From a virus: DNA of 46,510 nucleotides. The notes under the pieces are model-generated. The model saw only the letters and a program-made list of their open reading frames with translations, was not told the origin of the DNA and made no database searches. Location: positions 1 through 46,510 of IMG/VR virus record IMGVR_UViG_3300032286_000750; one strand, given 5' to 3'. Numbering within the stretch: the stretch's first letter is position 1; each line of letters starts with the position of its first letter. Below, one piece after another: positions 29,101 to 37,200 of this stretch. The position numbers and the translations under genes are program-made.

Positions 29101-30859
29101 TAAGAACGCTATCAAGTTGCTTTTGAGTAGGCTTACCTTCAGTGCGTTCGCTTACTATACTTTCAGGAAGTACAATAGGACCTTCAGGAATGATTATTGT
29201 AGGCTTTTGTGCCGCAGCTCCCCTAGGTTTTTTAGGTTTTTCATACTTTTTACCTTTAAGTATCATGTCTTTAGGTAGTTTATCTAAACTTTCTTGGGCA
29301 ATATCTTGAGGTCTACTGCCAATAACATGATAGGATTTTGGATCTCCATTAGGACTAAATTCTGCAAGAACTTTTCCATCAGATGTCTGTACACCTATTT
29401 GACTACCTTCTCTACCTGTTTTAGGGTCTGTGATTACCCTAATTCCAAGGAAAATCCCAAGTTCTCTATCTGGATCTTTTTTGTCAACAATGATGTCACC
29501 ATAAGTTAACTCGGTTGCATACTTTTGTTTGAATTTTTTACCAGCGGAGTTGGTTCTTCGAACCCCACCTTTTTCAGGAGCTTTTTCTTCAGTTTTTGAC
29601 TCTTTTACTTCTTTTGCCTGAGGGTTGGTTGGAATACGACCAGCAAATACAGACTCGTACTCACCTGCATCCATTGCATCGGCTAGTTCATCGGCGGTTA
29701 TCTTATCTGCAGTGGCTTTTGATTCAGGATCGTATACGCCTTTTTCAATAAAACCTTTGGAGTTAACGTGGAACTGCTGTACACCAGTAGCGCCCTTTTT
29801 CTTTAGATAGATTTCGTCGCCAACACTTAGTTTGCGGGCATCATCCGAGGTTAAAAGTTTTGGCTGTGCTGGTGTCCCCTTTACTGGCTTGGCACTTGGT
29901 TTTTGTCCACCAGGCTCTTCACCCATACCTCGAGAGATTTGTATTTTATCTCCAGCATTATACAAACTTGATGTTATTTTGTTTGTTTCAGGGTCAGTGT
30001 AATAAACATCTAGTTCTCGTCCAGACTGCTTTATTTTTGTTACAAGAACTTTTTCACCATAACGATTTGTAAAAACATCGCCTGGTTGTAGATCTCTAGC
30101 TCTTCCTTCAAATCTACCCTTTTCAGGACCGCCTGCCATTTCCTGCTCAGGTCTTTCCTTTGCAGGAGCTTTCCAAATTCTAACAAGAGCATCTTTAGGG
30201 GCAGGAGTTGTTGTTGAAATTCTATTCCCCTGCCAACGAACTGTTGCAGAAACCTTATCGTTATCAGGGGTGACATTTATTACTGAACCGTATGTTTTGG
30301 TGCTATTGTCGTAAACAATATCATCAACATCCAAATCCCCGTGAGTGCCCCCCTCCATCTCACCTCGTTTAGCCGCCTCTTCTGCTAAGTTACCGAGTGG
30401 CTCTAACTTAGAGGCTCCCATTAGGAGGTCAGTCTCAGTTATTGGATCCACTCTAGTGTTAGCTAGATCAATCACCTCATCCGCATCAGGGGTTAGGTGA
30501 CTAACGTCGTATCCAAGAGCAGCAATATCCTGATCGCTAATCATTGCTTGGATAGGGACAATCTTGCTAGAGTCGATGTGGTAGATTCCGTCAGGGATAC
30601 CTTTAACACCTCTAACTAGAAAACGTCCATAATCTTTGCCCAAAGACGATGGGCCAATATATGTACCAGAAGCTCCAATAATATTTCCATTATTGTCGTT
30701 GAAAGCCAAGTGATTTGAGCTTCCCATGTCAATCCACCAGCCCTTGTGGCCCTTGGCCTTAGAGCGGAGCTGATACTTAGCCCACCACCCCCAAGGTTGA
30801 CCATGCAACCCAGCTGCTGCTAGCAGTGGGTTAAACTCTGGTTGCTGGTTATTTTCCAT
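17186..30859 (-). CDS. Giant polyvalent protein 2: exonuclease, zincin, GNAT, ART-like, ParB-like, Pif1 helicase
   Basis: The product has 4557 residues. Order of parts: 1-240, an N-terminal region with GIPDGIYHID, like one in the other giant protein; about 255-530, several short SH3/KOW-like modules of the form LxxGDxI; long Lys/Glu/Pro linkers; 1465-1685, a DEDDh exonuclease (D1470 and E1472 in ADSETTG, AAHNIQYDLPLLHDM, HTADGDAEDTLRILDG); more SH3-like modules near 2030 and 2235; 2580-2860, a zincin with H2755-E-Y-G-H2759 and a possible third ligand E2809 or E2813; about 3000-3140, a GNAT (EDQGQGLATALL); 3190-3345, an ADP-ribosyltransferase-like region with degenerate motifs; 3410-3510, a ParB-like domain (LWDGNHRVEAAHR); 4020-4557, a Pif1-like SF1 helicase (K4044 in GKGGVGKS, LLLDEVSM, GDPFQLPPV, VHKVQGKSLDAA, LYVALSR). 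The ATG lies 8 bases after the preceding stop without a good ribosome site, so translation is probably coupled. Confidence 0.85.
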   Translation of the reverse strand: MENNQQPEFNPLLAAAGLHGQPWGWWAKYQLRSKAKGHKGWWIDMGSSNHLAFNDNNGNIIGASGTYIGPSSLGKDYGRFLVRGVKGIPDGIYHIDSSKIVPIQAMISDQDIAALGYDVSHLTPDADEVIDLANTRVDPITETDLLMGASKLEPLGNLAEEAAKRGEMEGGTHGDLDVDDIVYDNSTKTYGSVINVTPDNDKVSATVRWQGNRISTTTPAPKDALVRIWKAPAKERPEQEMAGGPEKGRFEGRARDLQPGDVFTNRYGEKVLVTKIKQSGRELDVYYTDPETNKITSSLYNAGDKIQISRGMGEEPGGQKPSAKPVKGTPAQPKLLTSDDARKLSVGDEIYLKKKGATGVQQFHVNSKGFIEKGVYDPESKATADKITADELADAMDAGEYESVFAGRIPTNPQAKEVKESKTEEKAPEKGGVRRTNSAGKKFKQKYATELTYGDIIVDKKDPDRELGIFLGIRVITDPKTGREGSQIGVQTSDGKVLAEFSPNGDPKSYHVIGSRPQDIAQESLDKLPKDMILKGKKYEKPKKPRGAAAQKPTIIIPEGPIVLPESIVSERTEGKPTQKQLDSVLRRIKMGIFQDNRAKEILATLPTASSTEVGKLVNEADEAEVLHLMANNLPLDGVRFPKNDGQVRDSAIAYELARKAKKDSGTGISGEKNTSGYLGSSLKYDIDEDGNIFIKVLSKKDRDYEIFKALRKGKWWNGGSKEKIQGAQFSWNDSYRDVLDEDGNPKVVKSTGEVYREMGWVRQGEERDTPEDRAEFLSRLYSGFVNKYSEVPEALQGDEDTTVAVNAEVGAKGKLGNRANYEILPSGDIALTGFMPNMSTWGNVARSAVDPSDAEVKLWILKSKQDENVLAGKATAGDSKAADDLKKYRSGIGKYRKANRNPDWDANSVVIEVNTKKTNVSPDEVRLAVVEALSSYFNNQGIKTKEDSKDKVELGPGFTYKIEENGDIVIDGNFDNDDFRKLVKEHIRKGNSQLKFNDYVTQLTITPFAPNDEERDAERNRLLNGIKDIISAQSEGEKDGEPEAVSTPETEAPAVQKQPEEAKPEGPTQQEINKAAWEEARNIFVQHNKLVKEGKLEEAAKIRAELEKKSPDYGHYLNLTDEISRVSEGGVTPKNSQLVTELGKVRGLYADYINRGTTNGDFHPLDSEGQQRFPYNNLISQPDQVVPSTSTEEPEAKDSVAKAKEIVDALPDIRIPEGFIPSEHLTKEETVDPKDGTTTIQFNQDDELKNIYKKLFGDGGVQYRLAWNKAMGDLEDLIKNETDESKIKSLTDIYVKAYVDYARMVEVYQSLNGSGTDIHQLTKSALDGGVFTLLDKRSTQINEKFNPKAKDALRKAADDMLKSMKANTPQEPVKEEEEKEKAKPVSNNGMVAKAPSTDISGAAGLTFTRTTGDAYHPTELDNKGRPKTIYTPSPGPFSGEALRNMITSLEGDFDKIRIFLGDSKVVSADSETTGFNAFDGDGQINRVVQWGFIVHNPDGTEERHSFFIRPSDGATLSEWSKTNLVRPVYGKDGKVTGTTPLTDEWLATQPTEEELLPKILEILSGNPILAAHNIQYDLPLLHDMINRINANKSEEDKVKLSFAGAIDTMDLARYITKTYDAGKGVLEGPSRVNDESKDPNDPTNRVSSAKLPDVLSFLGLKPSGWHTADGDAEDTLRILDGLLRHAAEKPDSVPKGGRFGVTAFDFAKIDERYRENLEKFLKYTSSDAPATRRQKSIDAKDGFADMLRNKYKITDEKTIEDILTPLEKATRGEAADYIKQIREQLDTKGLVDIKAVVIDEPEEKPAEEKPTQEEEKANLYKWLYGAAYNSSTFKGSKDGSQESESDDRARSNLNDIATKISNFGGLLNKLKKYQEDWETKFPKPSGKDYSDFYSGISNVVDEYSKNPDSKISKQTEAEKAAEKAAKDAEDAKALRKDLEDRAHVGDIQSVKKLTALLLDKGKKDEVRDLLAKHEDSKDTYILTQRGILAAEDGDTEKAKKLLYEALNGLSKKDRIVSPAHRALRDVLKKEKITPEPKSEPVSNTTTPKPEATEAPETEELPKGVSKKDIGELQVGDVLYDLKTGKTAKVVKISDSYNTQKKKVEKIVDGKPTYSEEDIQVKMPGYRDIITEREDGSTANWLKQKMSNAVYIKKEEAKPEAKPTEEKPAEKPAAEPAGTTEKPQSEQQETEKPQSEEKEEEKPAVEKPKVLDHIQKIDAHRDSEGVDKLVEDGYAKMVKVGDLKAGDYIFYNNQWQQILDIELGRVDWVQADDGIDRLIQQMDIQVENPIGGYAYKELADNNTPVLTPAAFEGGPTPVKPEEDRGDKKPATPPKTEKAKPKKEAKPRAQSRPIKLDLSGFTDEERALLKDYSDALLLGDMLMSEFEEGGWSPPRVEGFEGFEDSREISDEMWKQFEDASNRVNISYAERMRFADALNKLDPEKRKDLVSRAIEVLNNAYNKYPFAYDLENERRIKKGSKRWANRITKEMAKEAKKENKAKNRILTLKDLVDILNNQSKTEAVNQRKKENKEKKEKESEVVESPAYESPAISEVNGLEIEGATEITGDRKAFVEAELYGNDGTIYQTPGDLIPDVNAPEAYQKAYEKYIKDMGYEETEKSKHWFNLLVKNAKKNSRSSKRYRMLQVSGTYSHIRWIDGEVDPKALKNIVGEIKKLNDVFGTHQQKINIILAPSNTFGPNSKYIRVQPTVLSGYSALGDSSFTMVINPNMHDAPLGEDNGVKYGSKPLDGLMDATIHEYGHGIAQLLLGQYKDGKDSHGPEYNEFVSLFGHLVGNENDHPISRYAAASDGEALAEFIKAAYLAIQYDKGISSNRDISKFIDFLTSKLEDISVRGLPPVAEKNKVFASAIQEQEMANSRPNFPKKVVKKTKNNVENEFHERTPFYERGLTPYGSKLNPMDNSLVQAMYKMTLDYININSQNPTPANTHNMHVAMLNLKEAYDSFFFAYASREPRFNVETIKDNISQEISPSTYTTWSSNKPFIPGGNSDTSTKFGNQIAMGRYKADNGDTYHLAYVRTVDLTDPEDSKEKVMVIASKPNQNKDEFFGENATLRKLLESSSSTMTIGYYDTDSLEIHGVETKPEDQGQGLATALLAFARMNNKKKIVHSTNPTLSMEAWAHSVDKNPNNHIVLSRFMDRYYITGAAPKAEPAIKELEDGTVLWPRHQVPLTVQDYRLLPQMDIRPSYDGRYTADELSAVQAHYNGLNSEFVESSLISAFNKEESRLPRATYIYSGAHALKGSDLHGLFSNKNRGDVVSINDRYISATNSPVSAYETLGPGKASNEESEEGFMLIVRAPKGSRAITSSDGKILLDRGSSFRVANVNRTKRKDENGEVLENAFNTVLVLDMLSGSNTGKSLVEPEGRKRDSRSESDAYNVGREYGRNLNPKLVDARSRRGAGLGPNNSLVGYVSTNKLRSMAGNPADNEEKLKEKLDDISSKRGITHPAVVVFDPQTGFGYLWDGNHRVEAAHRNGISHVPTRVLRRSFNVEDHPNATKLGQNWADSSLSPENFPVNSHPYFVFDPADMLVGNSSVGEDLIQEMAIGLARVDMSAKDRKDVSDAYKQDASRLPSPFNPGTYVQNKANGRIGQIIGFETDGDGKYTGKLQVRYLDGIVDALDNYPKEEIDYDSNGERVRIHGISDETGSYNDRRAYTEKLHAIGDLEPVTGSFVTSGGGSIYLSDTMYGVISGEGIYGRVNRFISPGVIEIAQLTGVDKYGIKQYKMHTIKSSQFLPIQDRRETLDPDKNSPVHERNMAMDTETYAQILEVIASLRSYGYIPEDIENAIFNSIHNRFVTYTGGLEILSFLKNFDRYRRSLIQDIIRKNSNKGATKQKKYAPERPVEETTTTPAVTKNAFAVSNIDEFRSFANKDNLLNGMPLISSQHPTDPAGDSLMANIQGILYELDVVKDSEANSIISKLPNMSQKEAEKLHKKLQTALLNKRIANDQPIDGLTIPEGYNTSKLTGYAPTSKLPEDASESEMSKVLDAAMKEAIQITSGPDGAEKRDLVEYILNNPEVMAIIGKGGVGKSVLLNLLRARLTMAGIPYAVISPTGVAATPVGGVTIHSLFGFDTGPQMTNLLDVDGLGKLDRYSASGYIGAKLKDLQYLLLDEVSMVRPDLIDGMDRALRIAKGINKPFGGVALIMFGDPFQLPPVGIKELNDPELKIEDTDSPKVRERKRLELAQATEFREKYVDNWFFSADAFSKEPVPVVELTTVYRQKNGPYVDALNAVREGEVTESDLDLINGRRMVDRKNLKKGAPTIALTNAAVDLINKERSAQVEGATHKLKATIPEDLELTRDEENNLFAEKTIEVKIGDLVMLVKNDNGDQRDKAGISDNYNRWSNGTMGRLKGVHYANEEDRKKNDPDYITVSLVDSDGEDLLDSKGNAIVHKVYRDSEEKKGLDLTDVFDENSRSIKKRLKMLSQGKYEQFPIRLGYALTVHKVQGKSLDAAIIDFMDPERVNPKDKNSDYKIDPLTGEPIRREREPWDAGQLYVALSRLRSLEGLFLTRKISLDDVKVDPAVRNWIDKVRTVAELQNKAK
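20183..20197 (-). other. Weak candidate cleavage motif IQEMA in giant protein 2
   Basis: The residues are DLIQE-MAIGLA, with M3558. It lies between the ParB-like region and the KOW/helicase part. The lack of E before Q and the helical context make it weaker than the EQEM sites. Confidence 0.3.
22241..22255 (-). other. Candidate cleavage motif EQEMA in giant protein 2
   Basis: The residues are AIQEQE-MANSRP, with M2872. It lies directly after the zincin domain and before a new region that leads to the GNAT. Confidence 0.5.
30134..30148 (-). other. Candidate cleavage motif EQEMA in giant protein 2
   Basis: The residues are KERPEQE-MAGGPE, with M241. It separates the N-terminal region from the first SH3-like modules. 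Confidence 0.5.
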
Positions 30860-30867
30860 ATGAGGTA

Positions 30868-31185
30868 TTAGTTATCTTCTGAATAGAGTTCTTTATATTT
30901 TTCTGGGTTGCGATCAGCCCAATCACAGAACCAATCATATGCTTTTTTCTGATCTTCAATAGGGCTAAATAGATCTATTTTTAGATCTGCGCCAGTCCTC
31001 TCTCTGTGCTCTAATCTAGCCCCATCAGCCCTGAGCGTTTCGTAGAAATGAATCAGCTCTTCATCGCTGCATTCTTTCCAATTAATAGGACCTACAGATT
31101 CGGTGCCGTCAGCATATTCAAAATGCACAATCGGGTCGGAGCTTGGAACTTCATTATCTTCCATTAGATACCCAAGCCTTTGCAA
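30868..31185 (-). CDS. Small acidic protein between the two giant genes
   Basis: I do not recognise this protein. With a TTG start at 31185 it has 105 residues. An ATG at 31164 (MEDNEVPSSD) would give 98. Neither has a strong ribosome site. It contains HFEYADGTESVGPINWKECS and two helices (DEELIHFYETLRADGARL, KKAYDWFCDWADRNPEKY), so a small beta-plus-helix protein is likely. It is not membrane-bound. It sits in the only break between the two giant genes, behind its own possible promoter at 31244-31252. It may be an assembly factor, inhibitor or partner of one of them. That role is inferred from position only. Confidence 0.6.
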   Translation of the reverse strand: MQRLGYLMEDNEVPSSDPIVHFEYADGTESVGPINWKECSDEELIHFYETLRADGARLEHRERTGADLKIDLFSPIEDQKKAYDWFCDWADRNPEKYKELYSEDN

Positions 31186-31243
31186 GTAAATTTCATCAAT
31201 GTCCTAAGTCGCTAGTCGGTTATACCCGATATTTTACCTTTAT

Positions 31244-31252
31244 AGTATACCA
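31244..31252 (-). promoter_or_regulatory. Extended -10 promoter before the small gene and giant gene 2
   Basis: The minus strand reads TGGTATACT, a TG one base before a good -10 box, in the 99-base gap after giant gene 1. No clear -35 box was seen. Transcription would start near 31237. Confidence 0.45.
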
Positions 31253-31284
31253 ACTTATCGCTTAATCGATGAAATATTTGAAAA

Positions 31285-34200
31285 TTATCCTTCAGATTGT
31301 TGCATTTTCTTAGCCATGTCGACCAACTGTTGGTACATAGATAGCTGTTGAGTGAGTTTAGATCTCTCTTGATCCCTAAAAGCTTCTTTAGTTTCAGCAA
31401 ATAGTGGGTCAAATGGGTCTAGCTTTTTGACGTTGGCAGGGAGATACTTTCCTTCTTGAAGAGATTGAAGTAGATCCTCGTAGTGAGCAACCATTTCCGT
31501 TGCCTTAGAGGTGATCTTCTGAGACATCTCCTGCTCAGGAATTTCTTTAGGTTCTTCCGGACTTTCTTCAGCAAATTTCTTATTAAACTCTTGAATAGAT
31601 GCTTTAAGTTCCGCCATAGACTTATCCATGTAGAATCTCAGTGGGCCTGGATCAAGCTTAAACTTAGCTCTACTTAAGCCTACATAGTGTAGGTTACGTT
31701 CTTCGAAGGCTCTCCAGTCTCTAGACGCATCTTCATCGTTAGAGTCTGAATTGTCACCACTATCAGAGGTACCCCACTTATCATTCCAAATCATAACATT
31801 ATCGGATTCTAGACCCTTTGAGGTGTGGGCTGTATAGGCTTTAAAGGCCCCATCCCTACCAGACAAAGATTCAACCAGATTGTCAAGAATCTTTTTAATG
31901 TTCTTTTTACCCACAGCGAGTTCCCATTCAAAAGCCGTCTGAGGACCAAACTTCTCATCAATTATAGGGTTACCATTTTCATCAAGCGATGGTCTTTGAG
32001 TTCTAGCAAATCCGTTATCTTCAGCTGCCATCCTCTGTCTCCATAGTCCCCATGCAACAGACTCTCTAGGAGACCTTTGCCCGTTGCTGAAAAGAATCAA
32101 GTTACCGTCCTCTACGCGGTAGGAGATACCTCCACCTAGATTACCCTTTTTTCCTATTTCCTTAGGGACAGAGAAGTTATCATTAATAACTCTAGCTCTA
32201 CTGAGTAATTTTGTTAAGTGCTCGTAGGCTTCACTGATTTTATCGTAGTCGTGGTTTATCATTACACTAAGTACCGCATTCCTAACCATCGTAACTCGGT
32301 GTGGAAGCGTGCCAGCTTCGGCTGACTTTTTAATTTGATCCATAGTCACAAAGCCCTTTAAAAGTGGAGACCTATCTTTTTGAGCAAGAGGTTCTTGTAT
32401 ACCGGTAACCTTGTCAGGGTTATTGAATCGATACTCTTGGTACGAGAACCAACTTAGATGCTTTAGAATCTGCAGTGCATCCATCTTTAAAGCTTCACTG
32501 ATGATTGCAGGCTTATCGTCATATCTAGGAGATAGAAAATCTATAGCCTCTAGAACACCAGCGTTAGTTCTAGGGATCACCATCAGATTTGGTTCTCCAA
32601 TCAGTTCTCCATCGTCAACGACTTCAGATTCTTTGGTTGGGTCCGGCTTAAGTCTGTCTGACCCTCCACCGGCTTCCAAAACATTATTTGTAATGTTAAC
32701 AATTGGCTCACCGCTTCTGTAGCTTTGCGTCAAACCTAGGTCTATGTCCGTTGGGACAAACTCTAGGGCATCTTCAGAGCCACGGAACTGGTAGATAGCT
32801 TGATTCTGGTCACCAACGGAGACTATTTGAATTCCATTGCGGTGAAGATCATACTGATCGATAATAAGCTTCCTAAAGGCCGGGTTAATGTCCTGAGCCT
32901 CATCTAGAAGTAGACCGTCTGGGATACGCTCTAGCCCATGTATGCTTCTTCCCCTATCATCTACAGCGGTTAAATCTGGGTTAGTTAGAGCCCAGTGCTT
33001 AAACATGTGGTTAAAATCTACAAGAATTTGTCTAGACTCTAAATCTAATGGGGATACTATGTCTGCCCACAAAGTCTGAACATATTCAATAAGCTTTGGA
33101 TTTGTTGGAAGCTTTCCATCATTCTCCAACTTATATCTTCTAAAGTGTTTGAAGTCGACTTCTTCATCGGCAGACTGCACCCAGTTTGTCAAAGCATCGA
33201 CTACCACAGCAACTGTAGATATTCTAGACTGTCTCTCCTCTGGATTAGAGCCGATACCCAAGAAATCAGCAACAAGTTCTGGAATTGCTAGGTTTATTGG
33301 AGCGTTTCTAGCAGTATCTTGAATTTCATACAAAAATTGTTGCTTTTCTCTGAGTGGGAAGTTTATGTCTGTGTTGAATGATACCGAGTCGCTAGTTCTA
33401 GACTCGGTATTTCCAATCTTAGAAAATACTTCCTGAGCGTGTAGCTGGTTTTCTTTATTGAATACTACGTATAGAAGACCCATGTGTGGCTTCAAAATAG
33501 AAACCATCTGAGCAATCATTTCCATAGAAGTGGTTTTACCACTACCGGCTAGAGCCTTGATTCTAATGTTAAGCCCTTGCATAAAAGCTTTGAGGATTCT
33601 TTCACCCTCTGTATTAGGAGCGAATCTTAGTCCTAACTTGTCAAAAGCAATTTTTATTTTATCCATTTCTTTAGGATCTACAGAACCCACCGTTTTCTTT
33701 GGTCCCATATCCGACATTTCTTGGATAATCTCTACCCTAGGAGATCTTCTAGCCTTAGGTAGACTGTCTTTTCTGTCTTCATTAGCTTGAACCTTATAGT
33801 GTTGGTCCTTAGCTTTCACTAGTCTACTTATAAGAGATTTAGCTGAATCCGCAGAATAGAAGTGGTTAGTAGCGGCACTCTGGTAAGCGTTGGAAAGAAC
33901 TCTATCAATAAGGCCAAGTTTCTCTAGGTCACTAGCGTTGTTGATGATTCTATTCTCTTGCTGCTTTGATGCTGGGGACAATCCACCATTAGAAACTACT
34001 GAAGCAGACTGAGGATCTACAATAAGTTTTCTATCTTTGTTTGAGACAATAATCTTATCGATATCGAATAATGATGAAACTTGCCAAGTTCCTTCTTCAT
34101 TAGGTATAGTGACACCCATGCCGATATCAAGCAAAATGCCATTTCTAGACATAAAACGTTCTGTGGCTGCAGCTATGGTGTCTGGGTAGACAGCTTCCAA

Positions 34201-37200
34201 AACAGTTTTTCCTGTGACTAGGAAATCCGCTGCAGGATACTCTACTAGAACCTTGTCTCCAGCAGTTGAACCGTAAGATTTTCCAACTCTGCGGTTCTTT
34301 ACGTTGACAACATAAGTTCCCGCTGGAACGTCAGCCAAAACTGCAGGGGCTGGAAGGTCAGTGTTATCAACTATATCCGGACCTTGAATAGAGTTCTTAA
34401 TTGACTCGGCAGCCCCTAGAAGGAAATCTAACGCATTGGAGCTAGAGTCCCCTATGTCTCCAGCAAATAAGGCAACCTGAGAAGTCCTGAATGCTAGGTA
34501 ATCAAGCAACGCTTCGTGGTATTCGTCGAGGGCCTTGTTATAGTCTTCTTCACTGTAGTTGTTAGATGCTCCAATGAGACTAAACTTCTGCCCACTGGCA
34601 CTCTTGCCGGCCACTGCCCTATCTAGCATTTTATTCAAAACATCTAGAGTAGAGATAACGTCGGCATCGGCTTCGTGACGACCATTGTTTGAAAGACCAA
34701 AGTATGTAACCAAATCTTCCAAGCGATCAGATCTATACTGATTACCGTTAGGGAGTAGTTTAAATGGAGCATCTGGAGCTTCAATAGACCATCTAGGCAT
34801 TACATGAGCCGATAGGCCATAGGTATCTAGGTAGCCTTCAGGCTCTAGTTCAGGTAGGCCGGATTCTCTGAGAGATCTGTTAATAACTTCCATGTCAAAG
34901 TGAATGATATTGTGTCCAGCAAGCAGAGCTCCCTGAGGCACAAACTCTAGTAGCTTTTCTAAAGCTTCTCTTCTAGAAGGTTGTCTAGATAGGAATGCTC
35001 TAGTTACCTTTCCACCCATACCGTCTCCAACAGTCTTTAGAGTGTAAGGACTTAGTTCAGATTCCGGGTTAATATAGGTTTTATACATGTCAACTTGCTG
35101 TAGGTTTTTTACCTTAATGACTGCAATCTGAATAATATCATTTTTGATTGCAGGGTTTTCTATGTCAGGTAGCCCTGTGGTTTCTAGGTCGAAGATGTAG
35201 AACTCTTTATCAGACAAGAAGTTTTTTAGATCTTCCCAATCGGAAGAGCCATTCAATATCTCAAATACCGGTCCCCAAAGTGCTGGAGGCATAACTCTAC
35301 GCATGGAAGGTTTTTGACCAAATGAGGCCATTTCCTGTTCGAATCTCTCGAACCCTGTTTTATCTGCCGCTGGTCCAGTTTCTCCTGCGGTGTAGGTTCC
35401 TATAAGAGCTTTTACAGAGTCTCCAAGAACACTAACAATGTTAAACATGTCTTTGTTACTCTTAGGGAACTCACCGTACTTGTGGGCTGAACCAGAGTCA
35501 GTTAGTCCATCATGGATAAGCTTTAGTTCTCTATCTACGTCAGCTGCGGATGGTTTGTTTCTACCGCGCATCTTGCCTTGAAGAGCAGTCAGGTCTGAGA
35601 TAGCTCCCTTAATGAGTGGAAGAACTTTTGGATATATTTTAGTGTTCTTGTTATTTAGCGCAGCTCCTAAAAATGCTAATGCATAGACTAAGTTACCTCT
35701 AAATATTTTTGCATCAGCATTTCTAGCTGCTGCCTTAATAGCTGCAGTTCTAGCGTCAACTAGCTCCTCAGGTTCTTCTTTCTTTTTAGCCTTTTCTTTT
35801 TTAGGCTTAGCTTCAGTCGCAGGTTTGGCCTCAGTTGTAGGTTCCTCGGTTGTAGGTTCCTCAGTTGTAGGTTCCTGCTTGCCCTCTTCTTCTTCTTGAG
35901 CTGGCTTTTGTCCATCCTCTGGTTCTTGGGCTGGTTTTTGTTTATTATCGATTTCCTCTTCCTGAGCCGGCTTTTGTTTATTGTCCGCTTCTTGAGTCTG
36001 AGGTTTAGTTGTGGGCTCGGCTGATGAATCCGCTTCTAAGTTAGGGGTTAAGATGCTATCAATGTAGTTAATTAGGTTGTCTGAACTACTAGATAGTTCT
36101 GGGTGCTTTTTTGCAATAGCTGAGTTTAACCAAGAAACGTGAGATCTTAGAGACTCTAGAACTTTTTTGTAGTCTTCTGGATTGTAGTCACCAATAGGCA
36201 TACCAAAAAACTTATTTAAAGCTGGGATTAAGTTAGTCATGAATGGTGCCAGAATATCTTCATCTAAATCTTGGGTATACCAGAAAGGTAGTCTTTCTAG
36301 CAACTCACGCGCTGGAGCGCTCATTGTAACAATTTCTTCAAGCGCCTGAGTAATGCCGTCAGATTGAGCATCATCTCGATCTTCTTCATTTAGGTAGTGT
36401 TCTAAGAACCCCGGTGAGTGTGTAGGGGCAGCAGTTCCTGTACTAGATGATAATTCTGGTTTAGATGTAGGTTCAGCAGGTTCAGCTGGTTTAGCAGCAG
36501 GTTTACTGGTACCTGGAACAGTAGTCCTATTGGAAATAACTCGCTGAAGTTCTTCAGCACCATACTTTGTGTAAGTATCAGCAATATCTTGATCGTCTGG
36601 AAGATATATTGAACTTATCTCTGCATTGAAAGGAGCTAGAGTGGGAATAAGATTCTCTGCAGCGGTTCTACCCGCGTTGTCTGGGTCGTAAGCAAGTACA
36701 ATCTCTCTTATGCTGTCTAGTCCAACCGCGTCCTGAATAGCCTTTACGTGGTCATCACTAAAAGCAATACCGGAAGAAGAAACTACGTTATCATACCCAG
36801 CTTTACGCAAAGCCATGGCGTTAGTAGCACTTTCAACAACAATAAGTTGTCCCGTCTTTTTAATCGACTCTTTGGCTAAATCTAAGTTGTATATAACCTT
36901 GGCTTTTCCATAAATCTCTGAGTTTTTTGGATTCATGAACTTATTGTTTTGGTCGGTTACGTCTTCTGGAAGAGCTCTACCATTAAAACCTAGAGGAACT
37001 CCGTCAACATCTTTAATAGGCCAAACGATACGGCCTTGGAACATGTCGTAGCCACCTGAAGTCATAAGACCGACTTCTTTTAGCTCGTCTTCGGTGTAGC
37101 CCTTTTCTTTAAGGTAGTTGCCTACAAAGTTCTTTGACTTAGGAACAAGACCCATCTTGTAGTGCTTCATGTCTTCTACACTAAAGCCTCTACTCTCCAT

